DNA of 64,000 bases from Plantago ovata. Lineage: Eukaryota > Streptophyta > Magnoliopsida > Lamiales > Plantaginaceae. This document shows, one piece after another, positions 46,933 through 58,013 of this stretch (positions within the stretch are counted from its first letter, which is position 1; each line of letters opens with the position of its first letter). A program made the position numbers and the translations under genes. The notes under the pieces are model-generated. The model made no database searches. It was not told the DNA's origin and worked only from the letters and a program-made list of their open reading frames with translations. Location: contig CM051455.1 of NCBI GenBank assembly GCA_028274465.1, forward strand, positions 104,840,942-104,904,941, written 5' to 3'.

Positions 46933-47200
46933 CAGAAACTAATGTGGTACAGGACTCACCCCACTGATCTTCCTGCAGCATTCAAACCAATTGGTTGTGA
47001 TGATGATGTGGAAACTATGTTCATGCATTACAGTTCAAGCAACATATGTGAAGCACATGTCGTCACTCAGGAATCTTCTGCCACGGCAAAGACTTTGATA
47101 CCTTCCTGTGTGCCATTAATGGAAGAAGATGCACTGGTTTCATGGGAAAAGATCGAGCGGAGAATTAAAAACAGGGAACATTTACTTAAAATGGGGGGTC
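46928..47200 (+). pseudogene. Host PB1-like gene fragment inside the LTR (273 bp)
   Basis: Copy of 39653-39925 (end of exon 4 including the GGGTC target site) with three substitutions. It runs directly into a second LTR start at 47201, just as the original runs into the LTR at 39926. The left junction coincides with the shared AGCCA. Confidence 0.9.
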
Positions 47201-47503
47201 TGATGAAACGGTTTGTCAAACTCAATTAGTCAAATAAATTTGTATTTAGCCAAAGGCAATTCACAACTACAACGAAAATCGTAATGTAGCAGTAGAATAA
47301 CCTCGAGTGTCGATCTCTAAGGACTATAACTAGCTTTATCTAATCTAACTTAAGAATATAAATTAACAGACGTCTTAGCAAAAGTTTTTCTTAACAGCTA
47401 ATGGAGATTGGTGATAGTATGGTCATTCAAAGCATAGCAGGTTAATAATCATGCATAAATTCCCCGGTTTTGCATAGAGATCTTTGATCAATGAGTTGTC
47501 CAG
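47201..47503 (-). repeat. LTR of element 1, part before element 2
   Basis: Restart of the LTR after the gene fragment, up to the insertion site of element 2. The remainder is 56938-57862. Confidence 0.88.
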
Positions 47504-48908
47504 TGATGAATGTATTTTTGACGCGTTCATCTTGTATTTTTTACCTTCTTTTGCTATCTTCTAACCTTGTTTTTTGGTTAGTTTTGTAGAATAGTGTCAC
47601 GTTTTGTGTTTTCTGCATTTTCAGGCACTTAGGTACGAAACGACGTTTTTGGAGCTAAAAATGAGCCTTTTTTATGGAAAAGATGGCCCCGTTGAAGTTC
47701 CCCAATATCCGTGGCTTGTTCGTAAGTGTTTGAGTATCAATAAGCATCGAGAAGGATGAGTCCAAGGCACCCGAGGGCCATGCGAGGGCAAAAAGATTGA
47801 GTTTGAAGACAAAAATCTGCCCAAGAGCCAAGCTAAGCGCCTGGAATAGTGAAGCGCTCCGCTTCAAATTCCAGGAGCTTTGGCACACAAACCAAGCGAA
47901 GCGCTTGGAGTGCCTGAAGCGCTTCGCTTGCCAAGCGCTCCGCTTGGCTACTCCAAGCGGTCCGCTTGGCAGCGGTTACGCTTTCGGATTTTCCTTCTTA
48001 GATCTGATCTTTGATCATTTTTTGAATATCTTTTGAACTGTAACTTGGTTTTGGAGAGCTCCTAAGCCCCAAAACTCAGAGAATATTCAGATTACTTTGT
48101 ATTTTAGCTTGGGATTCAAGGTTTTGATTGGGATTCATCCTTTGTAATCATCTACGGAGAGGTTTTCTTTGATTTCCACCGATTAGTGACAGCTTTGGTG
48201 GTAACTTGTATCACTCTCTTGTCTTGTAGTTTGATATGATGTATTCTGATTATTATTCATATGAATTGATGTCTATGTTGATGAATATGAGTAGCTAAAT
48301 CTTTTGTGTTGGCGGTAGAATGTAGAATATGCATGCTATGGGTTATGTTTATGCTTACATGAGATTGTGATTCAATCTTGCTGCAAATCCCTTCATATGA
48401 TTCTTAGTTGCCTATAAAATATATTCGAATTGAGTATAGTGACAAACTCTTGGTCAATGAAAGCTATAGGATTGTATGTTAGAGATTTGCAGCATGCTAG
48501 ATAAATGGTGTTGGTGACAAGCACCTCTAAAGTATTGATAGTGATCTTTCATGATGTGTGTCTTAAATTTGCCTAGACGAGTTGCTTAGCAGACTTGATC
48601 GAAGGTTCTACGCACTGAACTTGTGAGCATATACGTAACCCATGCATGTGTATTTGATTTCTACCACCAACCGTTTTCCAAACTTGTTTACAACAATCTG
48701 ATTTCTCGTTGCTATTGTTCAAAGGAAACGATTCTCTAAACATTTGAACTCGTTGACTGAAATTACTTGCAAAAACCTCAAGCAAAGCCACGTTAGGTCC
48801 CGAGAGAACGACAATCGGGGACAACTTGCCATTGCACTCTAGTTTGTGTAGTGATAAGTGTTCTTAGGCTTTTAAACAAATTTAATTGGTGAAAAACGAC
48901 AATCATCA
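47504..48908 (+). repeat. 5' LTR of element 2
   Basis: TGATGAATGTATTTT...CGACAATCATCA. It contains five AAGCG-N3-CGCTT palindromes at about 47850-47970. Confidence 0.92.
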
Positions 48909-48911
48909 ATT

Positions 48912-48929
48912 TGGCGCCGCTGCCGGGGA
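48912..48929 (+). other. Primer binding site of element 2 (tRNA-Asp type)
   Basis: TGGCGCCGCTGCCGGGGA, three bases after the LTR. One base differs from the element 1 PBS. Confidence 0.88.
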
Positions 48930-49051
48930 CTTAACTCCTTTGGTTGGTGTTTTTGTTTTGGTTTTTTCAACCAACATCTCTTCTTTGTCTCATTTCTGTT
49001 TTTGTTTCTTTTTGCTTGAGATACTCACTATTTTGTATTTCAGGTGAGTGC

Positions 49052-51358
49052 ATGCCTAGAACCCGAACGGGTGGACCTATTATTGAACCTTTTGTAGACA
49101 AGATCGATCGTTTGTTTCAAAGGAGAAGGAGGAATTTGAATCTTGAGTTTGAAGGAGTAGCATCTAGAGTTTCTGCTTCTGGTATTCGGGAAGAGTCTTC
49201 TTCTTATCTTTTGGAGCCAATTCTTGAATCGGTTTACTTGGAAGGTGAAATGGCGGAGAGACCTATACGTACACTTACTAAGCCTACGGTTGGGACTAGA
49301 GGACCAGCAATTGTCCTCAATGATGCCACCAGGAACTTGGAGATCAAGAATCACATGTTCCAACAACTTCCCAAATTCTATGGGATGGCTAATGAGGACG
49401 TGATAGGATACTTGAATGAGCTCGAGAACTTTGTTCTCCATCTTGGGCGACCGGGAGCTGGTGTTACAGATGATGATCTCCGCATGAAGGTCTTTTCTAT
49501 GGGTCTAGGCGATCGTGCAAAGGCTTGGCTCAATACTTTGGAGGCCGGGTCTTTGACGACATGGGATCTATGTTTTGACAAGTTCATGGAGCGTTACTAC
49601 CCCGCTTCCAAGACAATGGCTATGAAGAGCCAAATTAGCTCCTTCGAGCAGAGGTACGATGAGCCTTTTCACGAGGCCTATGATCGTTTCATGGGGTTGC
49701 ATCATCGATGCCCACATAACGGGTATGACAAAGGTTAGCTTCTCCAATTCTTTTACAATGGTTTACATCCTGAGATTCAATCTCAAGTGGATAGTATTTG
49801 TGGAGGTAGTATGGGGGAGTTGCTTCCTTCTCAAGCCCAAGTGAAGCTTGACATGATGTACCGGAATTCCCAAAACTGGAATGTGAGGGATCGTGTGCTC
49901 CAAAAGGAGCAAAGAGGTGAGGCCAAGGTAGTAGTGGAACAAAATGCCTTCGATGGGTTCGCCCATGAAGTGAAGCAAGCTTTGAGGCAAAGCGTTCCTT
50001 CTCCTTCTACGGATGTTTGTGGTGTGTGCAAAAACTATGGGCACCCGGCCTACTTATGCCATTCTGAATTTGCTAGAGAGCAATATATCACGAACGATGT
50101 CCGTCAAGAAGTATATGCTGCTGAGGGAGAGCAAGTAGTTGGAGATGTGAACTACGGGCAAGGTTATGGCAATGTGAGGTCACAAAACCGTGGACCCCGA
50201 GGTGGGTACCAGAATCAAGGCAACCGTGGTTATTTTCATAACTCGGATCAAAATGCCTATGGGCCTAATCAAGATAGAAGTCGTCTCAGCTATGGGAACA
50301 ATTGGTATGAAGGAGCACCACCTTCTAATCCTACACCTCCACCTCAGGTTGCTAGTTCGGGACCACAAGGTGGAGGGGTGATTCCTTCACCTCTTGTCTC
50401 TTCACTCAATGATCTGGTTATGAAGACGAACAAATTCATGGAGCATTACTATCGTAATGAGGCTACTAACAATCAACGCTTTGAGAAGCTTGAGGCTAGT
50501 AGTAGCAATCTCCATAAGAAGCTACAAGAGCTTATAGATCGAGGGGCGAGTAGAGAGCAAGGGAAGTTTCCCGGAAACACGGAGAAGGCTATGTCCATAA
50601 CCGTGGTGACTGATTTGCCCGTGGAGATCACGGTTGTGAGAGACAATGCACTAGTTGAGGTGCCAAGTTGCAAGGTAACTGAAACTTGCAAGGTGAGTGA
50701 GGAGCTTGAGACTCCTAAGGTAGTTGTGGAAGAGAAAGTGGTCGCACAATCTGATGCGATAGTTGAGGAAGTGAATGAGAACTCATCGTCTCAGGATGAG
50801 TTGGTGGATATGGTGGAAGTGCCTATCCAAGAGAGCTTTGATGTGGAAATCGGCTTGGGTAAGAAGGATGGAATAGTGGCAACTCTAGACACGGGAGCGG
50901 GTGTGAATGTCATACCTTTGAACGTGTACGAAGAGTCGGGTTTGTCTGGCTTAAGACCAATGAAGTGCATGGTGCAATTGGCGGATGGGTCTATGAAGAA
51001 GCCATTGGGTGTGATCGAAAATCTAGTGGTAAGAGTCGCCGGTGTAGAGGTCAAGACGAACTTCATCGTCATGCCTACATCCTCCGCAAAGCTCAAGGAT
51101 GTGGTTCTTTTGGGTAGAGACTTCATCAACAAAGTACATATGGTGATAGACATGTACCGTCGTACATGTAGCTTCGAGGTAAATGGAAAGCAACATACGT
51201 TGCGAGCCATAGTTAATTCATGTGCTTATGTTGATACTAACGAACTTGTAGGATTCTTTGGTCCTCTTTATGTTCGTCAAGATGTGCAGGGACTTAGTGC
51301 TTTGAAGAGCACTTGGACGGGGAAGTCTAGTACCCGATGCAAAATTGATCCCGCATGA
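49052..51358 (+). pseudogene. Gag-protease polyprotein (element 2), one in-frame stop
   Basis: ATG at 49052 follows TTGTATTTCAG, an acceptor-like site. Gag: FQQLPKFYGMANEDVIGYLN, MKVFSMGLGDRAKAWLNTLE, RYDEPFHEAYDRFMGLHHRC. A TAG at 49736-49738 interrupts the frame, which then continues (FYNGLHPEIQSQ) to a knuckle-like CGVCKNYGHPAYLC, a glycine/asparagine-rich linker and an aspartic protease (TLDTGAGVNVIPLNV, VVLLGRDFI). It ends at 51358 with no RT domain after it. Apart from the one stop it is well preserved. Confidence 0.88.
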
Positions 51359-51537
51359 GCTAAGATGAGTCGAGCCAACGACGTTTAAACAAAGGTGCTT
51401 CTCGGGAGGCAACCCGAGGTTGTAGGTAATTGCATGTAGATTAGAAGCACGTTTAAAGTTTTGTTTCATTGTTTAGACAAGTTTTTTGGGGTGAAAATTT
51501 AGCAAAAGTTGAAAAAAAATGGATTTGGGAGCTTCAG

Positions 51538-51795
51538 GTCCCAAGCGAACCGCTTGGAAAGCCCAAGCGGTCCGCTTGGATTTCCAGTAAGAATCCCATT
51601 CTTACTGGAAATCCAAGCGAAGCGCTTGGCGCGGCCAAGCGGTCCGCTTGAATTTCCAGTAGGAATGAAAATTCCTACTGAAAATCCAAGCGGAGCGCTT
51701 GGAAGTTCCTAAGCGAACCGCTTGCCAAGCGCTTCGCTTGGGACGCCCAAGCGTTTCACTTGGCTTTCCTTAAGGAAGCTAAGCGGGGCACTTGA
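51538..51795. repeat. Eight AAGCG-N3-CGCTT palindromes upstream of third ORF (element 2)
   Basis: Eight copies, usually within CCAAGCG...CGCTTGG, in ~255 bp. Larger inverted repeats such as TTTCCAGTAAGAAT with ATTCTTACTGGAAA lie between them. The same core occurs in the LTRs and at 53757-53880. Confidence 0.9.
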
Positions 51796-51799
51796 GATT

Positions 51800-52606
51800 C
51801 AAAGCCTCCCCACTTCGTTTTTTCCTCCATTGCCGATTTTTGCACCCCAAAAATCTCAATCTCTCTCAATTCTCCACCAATTCTTGCAATCTTGTGCATT
51901 TTACAAAGCCCATCACATCCTCTATCATCTAAACCGATCAAATTTCACGTTTGAAGCATCCATAACAAGGAATCAAAGGTACCTCTCATGAACCCTAACT
52001 TTCTTGAATTTGGGATTTCATCTTAATTAGCTTCAATTGTGTTATGCATTGGTGAATTAGAGTTTGATAATGATTATTGAGCATGTTTCTTACTAGATGT
52101 GATGTCTAAATTCAAATTTTGCTCCAGTTGATTTATGATGAACTCTAGTGCTCGAATTTTTTGCTATGTAATTGTTTGATGATTGTTAGCTTTGAATTTG
52201 AGTTATGTTATGATTCGAATTTTTGCTATGTAATTGTTTGATGATTGTTAGCCTTGAATTTGAGTTATGTTATAATTATGGTGATGTTGAGATTGCATGA
52301 GAATGTGGATTGGTTGGGTAATTTAATTGGAGAGTTTGTTTGCTTGGTCTAGATAAGTATGGATTTATCATAACGAAGTGTTAAAGCTTCTCGATTTTTT
52401 CATATGAACTTTAGCAAGCCTTCAAACTCACCATGAGATTACTTGATTGAGTTTTGACGTCTAAGAGTCCACTTGTTGCGTTATGACTTGTTTTAAACGA
52501 AGAACGTATACTTGTCTTAGAGTAGAAGTAGATTGTTTGGTAGTAGGATAAGAGTCTAAGTCTCATTGTCTCTTGAAGTTATCTAATAAGATTTATTCTA
52601 GGTACC
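51800..52606. other. Spacer before third ORF (element 2)
   Basis: No domain is seen. A ~60-bp direct repeat (around GCTATGTAATTGTTTGATGA) is at 52160-52270. It ends with TTTATTCTAG, an acceptor-like site 6 nt before the ATG. Confidence 0.5.
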
Positions 52607-53572
52607 ATGGACACAAGAGCCAAGAAGAAAGCAAGGAAGGATGGAGCTTCAACTTCCAAGGAGATTCCCCGTGATGAAAGCGACCGTGACCCATACAAAG
52701 AATTGGACGCATTGCGGAGGTTCCGATACAACTTCTATAGGGGAGGAGAACGGTCAGTGATTTGGGACCGTAGCATCTCCTTTACTTCAAAGGATTTGGA
52801 CGTACTAAAGGGGACAAAATATGAGAACAAGGGGCTTTTCTTTGATGTACCCTATGCACCCTATGCTCACCTTACCAGGCTTATAACGGCGAGAGGATGG
52901 ACCTTCTATGGGAAAGAACTCTGCGGATGGGATTGAGACCTTGTCGAGGAGTTCCACATTGCCTTCGAGGACTATAACTATAAGGCCGAAGCAGTACCTA
53001 TTCGTGGTGTGATGGTCCCTTTCTCACCATTGAGTATCACTAGTTTCATTATGGGACTAGAGGAACCCTTGCGGGAAGACAAGAATAAGGTAGCATGCTA
53101 TGTGAATGATCCCTACGTGCACTATGTCTATGACCCAACGATTGAGAAGTTTCCGAGGAGGATAGCCGGGGTTCTGACAACCAAGGACTATAAGCCAAGG
53201 AAGACGCGTCTCGATAACACCTTGAAGTATAAAGATTTGCACTTGCACGCCCGCATGATCCTACCTTTCGTGGTAGCTAATCTGATCCCGGGACTCATAA
53301 CCGAAGAGATAACGCCGGAAGTCGGGATCTTAGTCTATTCCCTCATGGAAAACTTGCCCATCACTCCTGGGGACATCATCTTCCAGCAATTCGAGATTAA
53401 ACGAGAACCCGGTAACCCACTAGTCTTCCCAAATCTGATCACTGCTATGTGTGAGAAAGCAAATGTGCCAAACATCCGGATCACCAAGGCATCGAGGGAA
53501 CCAATCGACATGGAGACACACGATATGATACTCCACCGCTTCGAAGTAGAGCAAGGGTTCGAATCCGAGTGA
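52607..53572 (+). pseudogene. Third ORF, putative plant transposon protein domain (element 2)
   Basis: ATG at 52607. A basic N-terminus (RAKKKARKDGASTSKE) is followed by the plant transposon protein domain pattern (FFDVPYAPYAHLTRLITARG, VPFSPLSITSFIMGLEEPL, HARMILPFVVANLIPGLITE). A TGA at 52934-52936 interrupts the frame, which resumes in register to 53572. It is shorter than the element 1 ORF and lacks its glutamine-rich tail. Confidence 0.75.
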
Positions 53573-53756
53573 TTTTGCGGTGGTGGTACTCCCTTTTGAT
53601 ACTCTTATCTGATATTATGACTTTTGACTCTTGTACTCTTTATTTGCTTTTGTAGTTGTGGCCTGTGCCCCTTTTGTCGTGATTAGTTCAGTCTAGTTTT
53701 TGTCTTGGTGCCTTAGGTGATTAAGAGAGGAAAAACATCGAAAATCTGTAAACAGG

Positions 53757-53880
53757 GCCAAGCGAAGCGCCTGGAAGGGCCAAGCGGTCCGCTTCAAATT
53801 CCAGGAAGTTTTGCAACTTCCTGGAAATTCAAGCGGAGCGCCTGGAGCCTCCCAAGCGCTCCGCTTGGACCCTGTACCCA
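53757..53880. repeat. Third cluster of AAGCG palindromes (element 2)
   Basis: Four AAGCG-N3-CGCTT or CGCCT palindromes with the TTCCAGGAAG inverted repeat between them, in the 3' untranslated part. Confidence 0.8.
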
Positions 53881-54059
53881 GATTTTCCTCGTTTTTCCAT
53901 TCTTCTCACCTTTGCGCACCCGTTCTCACTTGTTTCTTGAGTCCTTTCAGGTACTACTCATATATAGGAGATTGGACACGAACCTTTATCTCAGGGAAGT
54001 GTACATTCAATCCAATTTTTCCTTTTCTTTCAACTTTTCTTTGCTCGAGGACGAGCAAA

Positions 54060-54945
54060 AGTTTAGGTTTGGGGAGGGGGTATTGGATTTTCAGTACTAT
54101 ATGCTTGTGTGGTTCGTACATGCCTGATTTTGCTCATGTTCATGTGATTTGTCGTGTTTTTTCAAATTTTTGCATGCATATCATCCCTAGATTAGTTGTT
54201 GCACGTTGTTGTGTGTGGAGTTTACTGCCAAGTCTTTTGAACTTTTTTACTTTAGTAGACTAAGTGTTTATGGCCATTGATCATATGTTGCATCACTTTG
54301 CAAGTAGTTTGAGGCTTGTCTCGCTTGGTTTGTCACATTCGCTTGTGCACTAGTTAAGCTTAGTAGTCTCGACATCACCTTGAGTGGTGTTTCTTCTGTT
54401 GCGGTTCACGATGGCCTTATGAAATGATGCATGTTAGAGTCTATGGTTGTAACCCGTGTAATTATGTACGTAAGAGGCGACAAGTTCTTCACCTCGATTA
54501 GAGATTGCCAAATGCCTAGGAAGGAGGTAGTGTGAGGTGTGCGATTCCTTGTATTAAACCTATTCTATCGAATAGGTTTGGGGAGGGGGTTGCTTCGTTG
54601 ATCTTGTCTTTCGTCTTTGAGTCGTAGTAAAGTTTCCTTTTTCTTTTTCTTTTTGTTTTGTATCCCAACCTATTCTTTCGAATAGGTTTGGGGAGGTGTC
54701 TTTGTAAAGAGTCTTTCTTTTTTTTTTCCCTTTTCGTCTTTGTGCTCAAACCTATTCTCTCGAATAGGTTTGGGGAGGTGTTTTTGACACATAGTACTGC
54801 TGCTTGCCCCTATATATAAAAAAAAAAGGAAAGAGAAAAAGAAAAGAAAAAAAAAAGGGGGGAAAAGAAAAGAAGAAAAAAAAAGTGAAAAGAAAATAAA
54901 AAAAAAAGAAAGAAAATAAAGAATAAGACCAAAAGCAAAAGAAGG
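54060..54945 (+). repeat. Hairpin plus PPT-like repeats and purine tract (element 2)
   Basis: Three copies of a hairpin (arms CCTATTC and GAATAGG, loop of 4) followed by TTTGGGGAGG stand at 54557-54588, 54667-54696 and 54749-54778. A fourth TTTGGGGAGG without hairpin is near 54068. A run of almost pure A/G follows at 54812-54945. The true PPT with the same TTTGGGGAG core is at 55528-55543. Confidence 0.85.
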
Positions 54946-55527
54946 GTCGTTGCAAGCCAAAAGCAGTCTCGTAGTGTCAAGTGTCATGTAAATATTTTGT
55001 ACTTGTGAAGTGTCGAGTTGTAAATTCTATCTTTCGTTTCGTGTCGCCTTGTCCAAGGCCTGTTCTTGACCACCCTCGTCTTGCTATTCAAGAAGTGGTT
55101 GAAAGAGGCTCATTCTTGAGAGTCTGGGTAGAATAGGGGAGTGTTATCTATCTAAGGGAACCCTCCTTCGTTTGATGAGAGCCAGTATTGGTTCGCCCTC
55201 TCTTGAGGATAAGTCTCACTTGGTGAACAGAAGTAAGCCCTCGGTTTCATAGGCACGGGGCAATTATAGTATGATAACATGCATCATTGTGTCGTCACTG
55301 ACCAGGTCCAGGTAGAAGATGTTACGAGAGACTCCTTTGTTTAACCAAGTGCACTTGAGAATGTGTATATTCGCAATCGAGGCATACTTCAACCTATTTG
55401 CATGTCATGCTCATTTGGTTTTGTTCATAAGCATTTGGTAGATTCAATAGATTAGTTCACTTTACTTGGCATGAGACTCCTTTTGTGTTGCATTTAGGAT
55501 AGTTTGTTGCTTGAGGACAAGCAAAGG

Positions 55528-55543
55528 TTTGGTTTGGGGAGTT
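55528..55543 (+). other. Polypurine tract of element 2
   Basis: GGTTTGGGGAGTT next to the 3' LTR start (TGATGAACGC). Confidence 0.85.
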
Positions 55544-56932
55544 TGATGAACGCATTTTTGACGCGTTCATCTTGTATTTTTTAGCTTCTCTTGCTATCTT
55601 CTAGCCTTGTTTTTTGGTTAGTTTTGTAGAATAGTGTCACATTTTGTGTATTCTGCATTTTCAGGCACTTAGGTACGAAACGGCGTTTTTGGAGCTAAAA
55701 ACGAGCCTTTTTGATGGAAAAGATGGCCCCGTTGAAGTTCCCCAATCTCCGTGGCTTGTTCGTAAGTGTTTGAGTATCAATAAGCATCGAGAAGGATGAG
55801 TCCAAGGCACCCGAGGGCCATGCGAGGGCAAAAAGATTGAGTTTGAAGACAAAAATCTGCCCAGGAGCCAAGCTAAGCGCCTGGAATAGTGAAGCTCTCC
55901 GCTTCAAATTCCAGGAGCTTTGGCACAGAAGCCAAGCGAAGCGCTTGGAGTGCCCGAAGCGCTTCGCTTGGCTACTCCAAGCGGTCCGCTTGGCAGCGGT
56001 TACGTTTTCGGATTTTCCTTCTTAGATCTGATCTTTGATCATTTTTTGAATATCTTTTGAACTGTAACTTGGTTTTGGAGAGCTCCTAAGCCCCAAAACT
56101 CAGAGAATATTCAGATTACTTTGTATTTTAGCTTGGGATTCAAGGTTTTGATTGGGATTCATCCTTTGTAATCATCTACGGAGAGGTTTTCTTTGATTTC
56201 CACCGATTAGTGACAGCTTTGGTGGTAACTTGTATCACTCTCTTGTCTTGTAGTTTGATATGATGTATTCTGATTATTATTCATATGAATTGATGTCTAT
56301 GTTGATGAATATGAGTAGCTAAATCTTTTGTGTTGGCGGTAGAATGTAGAATATGCATGCTATGGGTTATGTTTATGCTTACATGAGATTGTGATTCAAT
56401 CTTGCTGCAAATCCCTTCATATGATTCTTAGTTGCCTATAAAATATATTCGAATTGAGTATAGTGAAAAACTCTTGGTCAATGAAAGCTATAGGATTGTA
56501 TGTTAGAGATTTGCAGCATGCTAGATAAATGGTGTTGGTGACAAGCACCTCTAAAGTATTGATAGTGATCTTTCATGATGTGTGTCTTAAATTTGCCTAG
56601 ACGAGTTGCTTAGCAGACTTGATCGAAGGTTCTACGCACTGAACTTGTGAGCATATACGTAACCCATGCATGTGTATTTGATTTCTACCACCAACCGTTT
56701 TCCAAACTTGTTTACAACAATCTGATTTCTCGTTGCTATTGTTCAAAGGAAACGATTCTCTAAACATTTGAACTCGTTGACTGAAATTACTTGCAAAAAC
56801 CTCAAGCAAAGCCACGTTAGGTCCCGAGAGAACGACACTCGGGGACAACTTGCCGTTGCACTCTAGTTTGTGTAGTGATAAGTGTTCTTAGGCTTTTAAA
56901 GAAATTTAATTGGTGAAAAACGACAATCATCA
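55544..56932 (+). repeat. 3' LTR of element 2
   Basis: 1,389 bp, near-identical to 47504-48908 apart from a ~17-bp deletion in the palindrome cluster and scattered substitutions. Confidence 0.92.
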
Positions 56933-56937
56933 TCCAG

Positions 56938-57862
56938 TTGTAATTATTCAACACTACGAAGATATAGATTTAGATAGATCAAATATCAATGAATTGTCCA
57001 ATTGTGTTCAGTAATTATTCAACATTACGAAGATAGAGATTTAGATAGATCAAAGAAATAAAGCAATAACTCAGAGTATAATGCGCGATATAGCCATTAG
57101 CATAATTATTAACCCTTCTCTAAGAAATCACATACTATCACCGACGAGAAATTTAGCTACTCATAGTTGTCATGCAATCAACAGAAATCATACCACGAAT
57201 GAATGAAAACAAGATGAAAGATATATAAATATAAATAGAAAAACTGTAAGATACAATGTTACCGAAGGTTGTCAATCTCCGAAGAATCGCGATCTTACAA
57301 GCTCCAAACTGCTAAGAAAAAGTATCTCCTAAGCTAAGAACTCCAAGAACATGCTCTGGAGAGTTCCTACCTAAAACTACAGAGAAAGGTGAGAGAAAAG
57401 TTCTGGAAAAGTATGAAAAACGGAGAAAACTGAGCTCATATATATAGGCATTCGAATTGTGTGGGGCGAAGGGCCCCACACACCGGGCGATTCGCCTGGT
57501 GTGGGGCGATTCGCCCCACGTCCCGGGCGACTCGCCCGGGAGTGTTTTTCGGTCCAAAATGCGTTTTCGACGCATTTTTTGATTTCTTCCCCTTTTCGGA
57601 CTCGGTTTTTGCCTTCTAGTGACCTTTTAGCCTTCAGACTCGACCCCTATACTTCAAATCCTATTCGGAATCTTTCAGATACTCCAATTAGGCTTCTGGA
57701 ACACAAATTCCTTGTCTACTTCAATATACTTGTAAAATAAAAACTAAAGGGAAACGTGACACTATTCTAATAAAATGAACTAAAATATAGCTAAATTAAC
57801 ATAGAGGATAGCTAAAATAGGTGAAAAAGACTCAAATGAAAGTGTAAAATACACATTCATCA
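56938..57862 (-). repeat. LTR of element 1, remainder after element 2
   Basis: Resumes the LTR interrupted at 47503 and ends CACATTCATCA, followed by GGGTC. GC palindromes at about 57470-57545 match those in 40755-40835. Confidence 0.9.
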
Positions 57863-58013
57863 GGGTCAACAAGAGCCGAACAAGAGTCAAAGGCAGGGGA
57901 AGGCATGGTATATTTCATATATCCCAGAGCCTTACCCTATAATGTTGGAAGAGGATGGTAGCAGGGGGTATGATGAAGGATTTTTCAAGGATTCATACAT
58001 CAACAATCTTTGA
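57863..58013 (+). pseudogene. 3' end of the split AT-hook/PB1-like gene
   Basis: Begins with the second GGGTC target copy. Read in the phase of exon 4 it gives an open frame (QGKAWYISYIPEPYPIMLEE) to TGA at 58011-58013. This shows the 17.9-kb insertion lies within coding sequence. Confidence 0.75.

Larger units (their letters stand above)
47504..56932 (+). mobile_element. Athila-like element 2 (non-autonomous), nested in element 1 LTR
   Basis: Complete structure: 5-bp duplication TCCAG at 47499-47503 and 56933-56937, LTRs 47504-48908 and 55544-56932, tRNA-Asp PBS, gag-protease, third ORF, PPT. The LTRs are close to identical apart from one ~17-bp indel, so the insertion is recent. RT, RNase H and integrase are absent. 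Confidence 0.92.
39926..57862 (-). mobile_element. Athila-like element 1 (non-autonomous), with nested element 2
   Basis: Minus-strand element inserted in a host exon. It is bounded by GGGTC at 39921-39925 and 57863-57867 (5-bp target duplication). Components: 3' LTR 39926-41184, PPT just inside, third ORF 42726-44063, protease 45194-46024, gag 46105-46799, PBS 46861-46877, and a 5' LTR that is split by a host-gene fragment and by element 2. No RT, RNase H or integrase motif is present anywhere inside, so it must have moved using another element's enzymes. Confidence 0.88.

Noticed and set aside
9889..53572. All premature stops in the retroelements being one C-to-T step from CAA, CAG or CGA, as a sign of methylation-driven decay
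   Set aside because: This is true of every stop codon, so it proves nothing without an intact reference copy.
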